Source: JBCDAP01 sp038747915
GTDB lineage: Bacteria > Planctomycetota > Phycisphaerae > Phycisphaerales > UBA1924
DNA: 19,164 nt
Direction of reading: 5' to 3'
Assembly (NCBI GenBank): GCA_038747915.1
Contig: JBCDJJ010000069.1
Location: 1 to 19,164 of the forward strand
The first letter of the stretch is position 1. Each line of letters opens with the position of its first letter. Under the pieces are notes generated by a model that was not told where the DNA came from, made no database searches, and worked only from the letters and a program-made list of their open reading frames with translations. A program made the position numbers and the translations under genes. Shown here piece after piece: positions 7,726 to 15,134 of this stretch.

Positions 7726-9366
7726 ATGAATTGGTTTGTTGGTTGTGGCGCGTGCGCCGCGGTGCTGCTCTCGGCGGGTGCGGTCGGTGCGGATGGCTTG
7801 CGTGTGGTGACCTGGAACATCACGAACTACCGCGGCGGCCTCATCGAGGACATCCAGACCGTGGCCTACAGCACGTTCGTCGACCGCACGCTGGCCGCGG
7901 ATGTGTTCCTGCTGCAGGAGTTTCACTCGACGACATCGCTCAACGACTTCGTGCAGGCGGTCAACACCGCGCCGGGCTCGCCGGGTGACTGGGAGCCGGC
8001 ACCGTTCGTCCTGAGCCGTGACACCGAGAACGCCTGCGTCTATCGCTCGTCGAAGCTCGAGTTCATCGAAACATTTCAGATCAGCAAGGGCGGGAGCAAC
8101 CCGCTTGGGCCGCGCGACACCGACCGGTTCGACTTCAGGCTCGCTGGGTACCCCGACGGGCTCGCCGAGGCGGAACTCTCGATCTACGGCGTCCACCTCA
8201 AGGCTTCGCAGGGGTCGACCAATGAGACACGGCGGTTCAACCAGGCGAAGCTGATCCGCGACAACGCGGATGGTCTCGATACCAACCCGTTCGATGGCCG
8301 CGACGATGCGCTGCCGGACGGCCGGCACTTCCTCCTCGCCGGCGATCTGAATGTCTATCGAAGCACGGAGCCGGCGTATCAAGAGCTGACGCTCTCCTTC
8401 GATCAGGTGCCGACCACGTTCGACTCGGACTCGCAGAACGACCGGTCGGACAACACCGGTCAGCTCTTCGACCCGATCAACACCCCTGGGAATTGGAACA
8501 ACAGCTCCGCGTTCCGCTACGTCCACTCGCAGGACCCGGTCGGTGGCGGCGGCATGGACGACCGGCTCGATCAGATTCTGGTCGGTGCGTCGCTTCTCGA
8601 CGGCGGCGGCATGGACTACCAGGGCTCGTACCCGATTCGGTTCAGTACATCGACGTGGAACGATCCCAACCACTCCTACCGAACATGGGGCAACGATGGT
8701 TCGAGCTTCAACTCGAGTCTGCGTACCCAGGGCAACATCATGGTCGGGGCACAGATCGCCGAATCCATCATTCGCCTCGCGGATAATTCGGGGCACCTGC
8801 CGGTCTATCTCGACCTGGTGGTGCCAGCGGTGCTCTCGATCCCGGATGACATCGATCTCGGTGAGGTCACACTCGGCGACTCGGTGGACGTGTTCTTCGA
8901 GATCGGGTCCGGCGGCGACGCGGCGCTGTGGGGTGCCGGCGGCGTCGAGGCAACGTCGTACGCGGTTCACCAGACCGTTCCCGAGGGCCCGTTCGCGGTC
9001 AACGGCGAGGACGCCGCGGGCGGCGGACTCGACGTATACCAATACTCGTTCGACGCCGAGCAGTTGGGGGCGCAGAGCGTGACATTTCTGGTGACGAGCA
9101 ACGATCCTGCTGCCCCCACTGAAACCTTCTCTATTTTCGCAACCGTGGTCGAGCCGCCCCTTGAGGCGTGCCCGGGCGATACAGACTTTGATGCGGATGT
9201 GGACGCGGCGGACTTTATCGCGGTGCTGGTAGGGTTTGGTTCGAGCGATGCCGATCGAGCGACCGGCGATCTCGACGGTGATGGCTCCGTTGGCGTGAGT
9301 GATTTCATCCAGATTCTCACTGCGTTCGGCAAGGTCTACGGACCGGGGTGCAGCGCCGCGAATTAG
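7726..9366 (+). CDS. Secreted endonuclease/exonuclease/phosphatase-fold nuclease with C-terminal dockerin-type module
   Basis: The 546-residue product has a signal peptide (cleavage probably after A22). Its N-terminal EEP (DNase I-like) domain shows N31 in TWNITNY, E65 in LLQEF, H157 in YGVHLKA, G206DLN209, a D278DRLDQI segment and SGHLPV (H357) near the domain end. These are the metal-binding and catalytic positions of the fold, so hydrolysis of phosphodiester bonds, most likely in extracellular DNA or RNA, is expected. SGHLPV replaces the commoner SDHLP. After about residue 365 comes a beta-sandwich domain, then a dockerin-like module at 482-542 with Cys at both ends. ATG 7726 is chosen over upstream in-frame codons because GGAG (7714-7717) is 8 bases away and the signal peptide begins here. 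The substrate could also be a phospholipid or sugar phosphate. Confidence 0.87.
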   Translation: MNWFVGCGACAAVLLSAGAVGADGLRVVTWNITNYRGGLIEDIQTVAYSTFVDRTLAADVFLLQEFHSTTSLNDFVQAVNTAPGSPGDWEPAPFVLSRDTENACVYRSSKLEFIETFQISKGGSNPLGPRDTDRFDFRLAGYPDGLAEAELSIYGVHLKASQGSTNETRRFNQAKLIRDNADGLDTNPFDGRDDALPDGRHFLLAGDLNVYRSTEPAYQELTLSFDQVPTTFDSDSQNDRSDNTGQLFDPINTPGNWNNSSAFRYVHSQDPVGGGGMDDRLDQILVGASLLDGGGMDYQGSYPIRFSTSTWNDPNHSYRTWGNDGSSFNSSLRTQGNIMVGAQIAESIIRLADNSGHLPVYLDLVVPAVLSIPDDIDLGEVTLGDSVDVFFEIGSGGDAALWGAGGVEATSYAVHQTVPEGPFAVNGEDAAGGGLDVYQYSFDAEQLGAQSVTFLVTSNDPAAPTETFSIFATVVEPPLEACPGDTDFDADVDAADFIAVLVGFGSSDADRATGDLDGDGSVGVSDFIQILTAFGKVYGPGCSAAN

Positions 9367-9459
9367 TGTTGAAACTGTCCATTTCCTGAGGGAAGGGTCG
9401 AATCTGTTCGTAGTTTTGACCGATCGATCCCTCGAATCCTCCGAGAACGGACAGACCAC

Positions 9460-10251
9460 ATGAAGCGTTACGTGACTGGACTCGCCTCGCTCGCCCTCGC
9501 AGCCGCGCCCCACGCACAGACCGAAGACTGCAACGGCGACGGCGTCGAGGACAGCGCGCAGATCGCAGCCGAGCCGATGCTCGACTGCGATGAGAATGGT
9601 GTGCTCGATGCGTGCGACCTTCGGGTCGAGTCAGAGTTCAGCACCGGGGAGCTGCCGAGTCCTGGAGGTGGCGTCGCCACGACGACGACCCTCGAGGGCG
9701 TGCTGCCCGCGTTCGATGCGACACCGATGATGATCGAAGCCAAGGGCGACTTCAGCCTTCGCGCGGAGACGATCATGGTGACCGTGAACGGTGCCGAGTT
9801 CGGCCCGCTGTTCAACCAGTCGTTCCCGGCTGATTGCCAGCCGCTCGATCCTGTGGTGATCGAGGTGCCGGCATCGGTGATCAACGCGGGAGGTGGTTCG
9901 GTGACGATCGAGTTCACAGGCTCGGCCCTGGTGAACGGGTCGCTGGCGTTCTGCTCCGATGCCTTTGTGCGAGCCACGTTCGTCGGCGGCACGATGGATC
10001 CCACGCTCGATTCCAACAGCAACGACATCCTGGACATCTGCGAGCAGGGCATGATGTGCCCGGGCGATGTGAACGGCGATTTTCGGTCTGATAATGTGGA
10101 TTTCCTGCAGTTCCTCGTCGGCTTCGGCAAAGTTGATGCGGACCTGAGTGACGGCGATCTCGACGGAGACGGCGTCGTGGGCGGAAGCGATCTCATCGAG
10201 CTGCTCGTCGCGTATGGCACCGTGTACGACTCGTTCTGCCAGGAGCTGTGA
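9460..10251 (+). CDS. Exported protein made of Cys-rich Ca repeats, a beta-domain and a dockerin-type module, without a catalytic domain
   Basis: This 263-residue protein has a signal peptide (cleavage probably after A19, in APHAQ). Two thrombospondin-3-like repeats follow (DCNGDGVEDSAQ and DCDENGVLDACD). A beta-rich domain contains VTVNGAEFGPLF and VINAGGGSVTIEF. A linker (SNSNDILDIC) leads to a dockerin-like module at 200-260 with Cys at both ends. The whole is collinear with the C-terminal halves of the two neighbouring metalloproteases, as if that half had been copied with its own secretion signal. No enzyme motif is visible. It could be a structural, scaffold or decoy partner, or a duplication remnant that stays open. 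The start ATG at 9460 has only a weak purine stretch upstream (GAGAACGGA), but it begins a clean signal peptide. Confidence 0.82.
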   Translation: MKRYVTGLASLALAAAPHAQTEDCNGDGVEDSAQIAAEPMLDCDENGVLDACDLRVESEFSTGELPSPGGGVATTTTLEGVLPAFDATPMMIEAKGDFSLRAETIMVTVNGAEFGPLFNQSFPADCQPLDPVVIEVPASVINAGGGSVTIEFTGSALVNGSLAFCSDAFVRATFVGGTMDPTLDSNSNDILDICEQGMMCPGDVNGDFRSDNVDFLQFLVGFGKVDADLSDGDLDGDGVVGGSDLIELLVAYGTVYDSFCQEL

Positions 10252-10258
10252 TCCCCAC

Positions 10259-10291
10259 GACCGACTTCGGTCTCCCGCGGTGAGAACGCGG
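10259..10291 (+). other. Two short tandem hairpins in the gap before the second protease gene
   Basis: GACCG-ACTT-CGGTC (10259-10272, with further symmetry in the centre) and CCGCG-N7-CGCGG (10275-10291) are adjacent 5-bp stems directly after the stop codon at 10249-10251. Neither is followed by a T-run. They may mark the 3' end of the short gene's transcript or be fortuitous. The rest of the 82-base gap holds only the AGGAG (10325-10329) of the next gene. Confidence 0.22.
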
Positions 10292-10333
10292 TTGGCGCTC
10301 TACGCTCATACGGTCGAGGCGAGCAGGAGCGAA

Positions 10334-12379
10334 ATGGCCGTGCGCACACGGGGTTGGGCTTGGTTGGGCGTTTTGTTGGCAGCGGGAGCGACCGTTGCGG
10401 ACGAGCCCGCGCGCTCGATCGGCGAGGCATCGATCCGAGCGCTGGATGATGGTGCGCTCGCGGTGGTGCACGCTGGGATGCGCGTGAGGCTTCCCGGTGC
10501 TCCCGGAGTCGAACGTGTTGGCCGTGTCCGTACGATCCACGAGGCGTTGCCGGGCGGTCTCTCCATCATCGGCTCCGTGGAGGACGGTGCGGGCTGGTTT
10601 ATTGCCACAGCAGGCCGGGGCGGCACGCTCGCCTTGACCATGTGGATGGGTGACCGCACGACGACGATGGTTCGAGATGTACACGGTGCCTGGAGTCGCA
10701 CGGTCGATCAGGATGCCAAGGCACCGGGGATGTGTGGCGTGTGTGCGCACGAGATGTGCGCCGCCAACGCGCCGACACCAGAGTTGGCGGTCGGAGCGCA
10801 CCAGGCTGTGACCGGTCCCGGCTCACCGGGCGCGGGTGATGTCAATCAGTCACCACTCACGGTCGCATCCGAGACCGAGCCTCCCGTGATCACCCTGCTC
10901 GTGGGGTACACGCCGCCGGCGGAGGTCGCGGCCGGCTCGGCGAGTGCGATCGAGGCGTTGATCGGCTCGGCTGTCGCACTGACGAACGAGTCGCTCGCCA
11001 ATAGTGGTATTGAGGCAACCGTCGAGCTCCTCGCGATCGCGCCGACGGAATACGTCGACTCCGGCGACCCGGTGCTGGACCGCAACCGGCTCCGCGATGT
11101 CTCGGATGGGTACGCCGATGAGTTGCCGGCACTGCGGGACGTGTACCAGGCCGACCTGGTGGCCATGATCATCGGCCCGACATCAACGCAGACCCTCCCG
11201 CCCGATCAGCGGCTCTGCGGCGTGGCGTTCATCGGGCCCGATGCGCCGGAGAACGGCTACTCGGTGACCGCGGTGGACTGCGCCGTGGCGCAGCTCACCT
11301 TCCCGCACGAGCTCGGGCACAACCTCGGGAGCCTGCACGACTTTCCCAACAGCGGGCTGAGCGAGGCGGCCGCGGAGGGGCGGTTCGAGTTCGGGCGGAG
11401 CTTCGTCGGGAACGACTTGCAGACCTACCGAACTGTCATGAGCGTCGGGCAGGGCCTGCGTGTGCCGTATTTTTCGAACCCAGCGGTCACCTACCTTGGG
11501 GCGCCCACGGGGGTCGCGGGCACGGGGCCCGGTTCGGCGAACAATGCAGCAGCCATCGAGATCAATGCGCCTCCGGTCGCGGCCTTCCGCACGGGTGAGC
11601 CGGACTTCACCGACTGTGACGACAACGGCATGTTCGACCGTGCCGAGATCTCGCTCAACCCATCGCTCGACTGCAACGCGGACGACCTCGTCGACGCGTG
11701 CCAGATCACCTCGGGCGAGCTGGACGACTGCGATGGTGGTGGTGTGCCGGACGTGTGCGAGTTCCCTCCACCGGTCCTTCGTTCCGGGCCCGTGCGCACC
11801 GGTGTGGTAACAACGAGCTATACCGATCAGTTCTTATCTCTCCCTGCCGCCAGAGATGGTTCGATCGTGACCGTCGCGGTGATCGGGGGATTCGATGACC
11901 CGAACACGAGTGTCCACGTGATGGTGAACGGGGTCGGGGTCGGGACGGTGTTCGAGGACGGCGCGCCCTGCGACGGCGGCGAGCAGTTTGCGAGTATCGA
12001 GCTGCCCGCAGAGGTGGTGAACGCCGGCGGCGGGGATGTGGTCGTGGTCACCACGGTGGTGGGCGAGCCGGGCGCGGGGTGTGATCCTGGCGGTCTGGGC
12101 GCCACGCTCGGCGTTGGTCTGGAGCTGCTCCCACTGGCTCCGACGGTGGATTCGGATGGCAACGGGGTCATCGATGTGTGCGAACGCTGCCCTGGGGACA
12201 CGAACGGCGACCTCGTGGTCGATGCGTTCGACTTCTTGACCGTGCTGGTCCGCTTCGGCCAGTCGGGGCCGGGGATCGGCGTCGAGCAGGGCGACTTCGA
12301 CGGCGATGGGGATGTCGATGCCCGGGATTTTCTCGAGTGCGTGGTCGCGTTCGGTGGTTCGTGCATCAATGCGGACTGA
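10334..12379 (+). CDS. Second secreted adamalysin-like zinc metalloprotease with dockerin-type C-terminus
   Basis: The 681-residue product is a divergent paralogue of the protease at 5380, with the same architecture. The signal peptide is probably cleaved after A22. The prodomain-like region ends in M133CGVC137....C142, which resembles the ADAM cysteine-switch PKMCGV. The catalytic motif H325ELGHNLGSLH335D matches the adamalysin/reprolysin signature fully, including the Asp after the third His. The Met-turn is M369 (TVMSV). Thrombospondin-3-like repeats lie at 427-476. A beta-domain with VMVNGVGVGTVF and VVNAGGGDVV follows, then a dockerin-like module at 619-677. ATG 10334 is supported by AGGAG at 10325-10329 (short 4-base spacing) and by the signal peptide. 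The in-frame open region upstream overlaps the previous gene and is not coding. An extracellular, calcium-stabilised zinc endopeptidase is expected, with substrate unknown. Confidence 0.88.
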   Translation: MAVRTRGWAWLGVLLAAGATVADEPARSIGEASIRALDDGALAVVHAGMRVRLPGAPGVERVGRVRTIHEALPGGLSIIGSVEDGAGWFIATAGRGGTLALTMWMGDRTTTMVRDVHGAWSRTVDQDAKAPGMCGVCAHEMCAANAPTPELAVGAHQAVTGPGSPGAGDVNQSPLTVASETEPPVITLLVGYTPPAEVAAGSASAIEALIGSAVALTNESLANSGIEATVELLAIAPTEYVDSGDPVLDRNRLRDVSDGYADELPALRDVYQADLVAMIIGPTSTQTLPPDQRLCGVAFIGPDAPENGYSVTAVDCAVAQLTFPHELGHNLGSLHDFPNSGLSEAAAEGRFEFGRSFVGNDLQTYRTVMSVGQGLRVPYFSNPAVTYLGAPTGVAGTGPGSANNAAAIEINAPPVAAFRTGEPDFTDCDDNGMFDRAEISLNPSLDCNADDLVDACQITSGELDDCDGGGVPDVCEFPPPVLRSGPVRTGVVTTSYTDQFLSLPAARDGSIVTVAVIGGFDDPNTSVHVMVNGVGVGTVFEDGAPCDGGEQFASIELPAEVVNAGGGDVVVVTTVVGEPGAGCDPGGLGATLGVGLELLPLAPTVDSDGNGVIDVCERCPGDTNGDLVVDAFDFLTVLVRFGQSGPGIGVEQGDFDGDGDVDARDFLECVVAFGGSCINAD

Positions 12380-12437
12380 TTGTTGGGCAAGGCGTTGCGT
12401 CGAGGCGTGGGGGAGGGATAGTGTGCTGACCTGCGAG

Positions 12438-12474
12438 ACTCACCAGCGGACGCTGAGTCCCGCTCGCCGGCGGG
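12438..12474 (+). other. Two adjacent hairpin-forming segments upstream of the endonuclease I gene
   Basis: In the 165-base gap, ACTC (12438-12441) pairs with GAGT (12455-12458), enclosing a short AGC/GCT stem. CCCGC (12459-12463) then pairs with GCGGG (12470-12474) around TCGCCG. There is no T-run. A weak promoter-like pair, TTGCGT (12395-12400) and GATAGT (12417-12422), lies just upstream. If that promoter is real, the hairpins would be in the 5' leader. Evidence is pairing only. Confidence 0.22.
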
Positions 12475-12544
12475 GCGTGGATCGCACCATCACGCGTCAC
12501 GGCACGGACGCGACAGCAACACGAGAGACGGAGTGTTCCGAGAG

Positions 12545-14401
12545 ATGCAGACTGTTCAGAGTGTGATGCGTTGCGCGTGGATTGTTGCGGTGGCGAGTCT
12601 CGCGCCCTCGGGCGCGGCTCAGTTCGACCCGCCGGCCGATTACTACGACACCGCTACGGGCACGGGCGCGACGCTTAAAGAGAACCTCCGCGCGATCATC
12701 TTCCGCGATTGGCGGGGTGGCCAGGGTTTGAACGGTCCCGAGCACCAGTTCAACTCGTACGGCTCCGCGTTCGACGCGTTTCGTGTCATCGATCAGGATC
12801 CGAACAACCCGTTCCGATACCTCGAGGTCTACACCGGTCAATCGGTGTCCAGCTCGCCGACACGCGAGCACACGTGGCCACGCAGCCTCGGCGTGGGGGA
12901 GAGTTTTTCGAGCCGCGCGTTCACGGACCTGCACATGCTCCGCGGTCTGGCATCGAATGTGAACAGCTCGCGGAGCAACAGCAGCTTCGGCGAGGCGCAG
13001 CCACTCTGGGATCCAGATCTGATGGTCGGGTACGGTGCCCAGTCGTTCTCGCAGGCGCCCGGCACCATGGTGTCGTACCGCGGCCAGATGGCGCGGATGG
13101 CGTTCTACATGGCTACGCGCTACGAGGCGACCGATCTCGACAACCCGACGCAACCCGACGAACCCGACACCAACGATCTCGAGGTCACCACGGCATCGGC
13201 GTCGAGTTCACTGGGGGATCTCGATTGGCTCATTCGGTGGCACTTCGAGAACATGCCCGATGACTTCGAGCGTCGGCGCAACCATCTCGTCTACTCGAAC
13301 TACCAGGGCAACCGCAACCCATTCGTTGATCATCCGGAGTTTGCCTGGACGATCTTTGCGGAGTCGCAGATCGGTGCCGACTACGGCCCCAACAACGCGC
13401 AGCTCCACCTCACAACAGCGCAGACACCCTCCGGCGGGACCGTTGATGTCGAGGCCCTGGGCGAGTACGTGCGCACGCCTGGAACGCCGGCTTCCGCGGT
13501 GTTCGAACTCCGCAAGTCGAACACGCACCCGACGACGTACCGCCTGACCGAGACCGGCGATGCGACCGTGGTCCGCGTGACCGAGGATGGCGAGGACGAC
13601 CTCTCGCCGCAGACCCAGTTTCAGTTTGGCGTGGGGTACGACCCACAGGTCATCGAGATCGAGGTGGCACTCGCCGACGCGGCCGGGGTGTACGAAGGCA
13701 CCGTCGTGGTCGACAACACGGAGCTCACCTCGAGCGCGGGCGGTCGAGGCTCGCAGGATGGCGACGACACGATGTTCATCTCGGGCACCGCGTACGACCC
13801 GAGCGACCTCTCGCTCTTCCCGCAGCTCACGCTCAAGAGTGTGTCGCAGGGCTTCACAGTGCCGGAAGACTCGGGCGTGCAGCCGCTGAGCTTCGAGGTG
13901 ACGAACCGCGCGGGCGATCCGGTGTTCACCGCGGATGCGGATGTCGACAGCGGGCTGGCCTCCGGCGCGGGCGCGGCGTTCGTGTCGTTCAACGATGCCG
14001 CGACACCCGATGTGATCCTGCCCGGCCAGACGGTGTCCGTGGTGTTCGATGTGGATACCGATGCCGCACCGTCGAACTTCTCGGTGACGCTCCAAGTGTT
14101 CGGGTCGGATCAGGACATTGCGATGGCCTCCGCGCCGAGCAGCGATGTGATCACCGTGAACGCGTCGGTGACGCTCGATGGCGTCGTGACGCTGGGGTGC
14201 CCGGGTGACACCGACGGCGACCTCGACTGCGATCCCAACGACTTTGTCAATGTGCTCGTGGGCTTCGGCACCACGAGCGGGGCGACGCGGGCCGATGGCG
14301 ACTTCGATGGCGACAGCGATGTCGATGCGGACGACTTCATCGAGGTGCTTGTGGCCTTCGGCGCGGTGTACAGTCCCGAGTGCTCGATGCTCCCCTTCTG
14401 A
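12545..14401 (+). CDS. Secreted endonuclease I (EndA) family nuclease with beta-sandwich domains and dockerin-type C-terminus
   Basis: The 618-residue product starts with a signal peptide (hydrophobic W12-L19, cleavage probably after A25). Residues about 35-280 match the endonuclease I family (His-Me finger DNases, such as E. coli EndA). Diagnostic motifs are R107EHTWPR113 with catalytic-type H109, T127DLHML, and N140SSRSNSSFG149. The expected activity is metal-dependent cleavage of extracellular DNA. Two beta-rich regions follow (about 290-410 and 425-545), like the sandwich domains that precede anchors in other secreted enzymes. A dockerin-like module sits at 552-613, with an extra Cys inside the first calcium loop. 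ATG 12545 is preferred (GGAG at 12530-12533, 11 bases). GTG 12533 and ATG 12566 are alternatives, the latter giving a tidier signal peptide. Confidence 0.9.
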   Translation: MQTVQSVMRCAWIVAVASLAPSGAAQFDPPADYYDTATGTGATLKENLRAIIFRDWRGGQGLNGPEHQFNSYGSAFDAFRVIDQDPNNPFRYLEVYTGQSVSSSPTREHTWPRSLGVGESFSSRAFTDLHMLRGLASNVNSSRSNSSFGEAQPLWDPDLMVGYGAQSFSQAPGTMVSYRGQMARMAFYMATRYEATDLDNPTQPDEPDTNDLEVTTASASSSLGDLDWLIRWHFENMPDDFERRRNHLVYSNYQGNRNPFVDHPEFAWTIFAESQIGADYGPNNAQLHLTTAQTPSGGTVDVEALGEYVRTPGTPASAVFELRKSNTHPTTYRLTETGDATVVRVTEDGEDDLSPQTQFQFGVGYDPQVIEIEVALADAAGVYEGTVVVDNTELTSSAGGRGSQDGDDTMFISGTAYDPSDLSLFPQLTLKSVSQGFTVPEDSGVQPLSFEVTNRAGDPVFTADADVDSGLASGAGAAFVSFNDAATPDVILPGQTVSVVFDVDTDAAPSNFSVTLQVFGSDQDIAMASAPSSDVITVNASVTLDGVVTLGCPGDTDGDLDCDPNDFVNVLVGFGTTSGATRADGDFDGDSDVDADDFIEVLVAFGAVYSPECSMLPF

Positions 14402-14432
14402 GCGGTCGGGCCTTAAGCAAGGAGCAGGGCCG

Positions 14433-15119
14433 ATGTCGGACGCGGTCAAAGTCGGTGTGATCCTCGGCGGGTGCGGCCGGCTCGATGGATCGGAGATCCA
14501 TGAGGCGACATGCACTCTCCTCGCGATCGATCAGCAGGGCGGGTCGTACCAGTGCTACGCGCCGGACAAGCCGGTCGCCAGGGTCGTGAACCACCTGACG
14601 GGCGAGGAGGCCGCGGGCGAGGGCCGCAACATGATGATCGAGGCGGCGCGGATCGCGCGGGGCGACATCAAAGATCTCGGTTCGGCCAAGGCGAGCGATT
14701 GCGATGCGTGGGTGATGCCGGGTGGCGACGGGATCGCCCACAACCTGTGTACCTTCGGTCGCGAGGGCGCCGAGTGCTCGGTCGATGGCGATGTGCATCG
14801 GGTCATCCTCGAAGCTCGCGACGCGGGGCTGCCGCTCGGCTTCGTGTGCATCGCGCCGGCGATCGGTGCCCGCGTGCTCGGCGAGCGCGATCACCCGAAG
14901 CTGACCATCGGTCACAACGCACAAGTGAACGAGGTGCTGGGCCAGACAGGCGCCGCGATGACGCCGGCGAGTGCGCTCGAGATCGTGGTGGACGAGCCCG
15001 CCCGCGTGGTGAGCACGCCGGCGTACATGGAGGCCAAGGGCCCCGCCGAGGTGTACACCGGCGTGAGCAAGCTGGTGGAGAAGGTGCTGGAGCTGGCCCG
15101 GCAGCCGGCCCACGCGTGA
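14433..15119 (+). CDS. elbB: ElbB-like isoprenoid biosynthesis glyoxalase (DJ-1/PfpI superfamily)
   Basis: The 228-residue protein has the hallmarks of ElbB: N-terminal VGVILGGCGRLDGSEIHEA, the central NMMIEAARIARG segment, DAWVMPGGDGIAHNL, and the nucleophile-elbow Cys (C139) in GFVCIAPAI. ElbB is a cytoplasmic class I glutamine-amidotransferase-like protein. The E. coli protein has been described with weak glyoxalase activity and a loosely defined link to isoprenoid synthesis, so its true substrate is uncertain. The length is close to the usual 215-220. ATG 14433 is well supported by AAGGAG (14419-14424) at 8 bases, and the gene begins 31 bases after the nuclease stop. It converges on purM with a 15-base gap in which I see no terminator. 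Confidence 0.92.
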   Translation: MSDAVKVGVILGGCGRLDGSEIHEATCTLLAIDQQGGSYQCYAPDKPVARVVNHLTGEEAAGEGRNMMIEAARIARGDIKDLGSAKASDCDAWVMPGGDGIAHNLCTFGREGAECSVDGDVHRVILEARDAGLPLGFVCIAPAIGARVLGERDHPKLTIGHNAQVNEVLGQTGAAMTPASALEIVVDEPARVVSTPAYMEAKGPAEVYTGVSKLVEKVLELARQPAHA

Positions 15120-15134
15120 GGCCGATGCGCCCGA

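Noticed and set aside
7693..9513. Long open frame of about 600 codons on the minus strand opposite the EEP nuclease
   Set aside because: Its composition (Arg, Val, Glu, His) is typical of antisense reading of G+C-rich coding DNA. The plus strand has a signal peptide, catalytic motifs and ribosome site; the minus frame has no recognisable domain.
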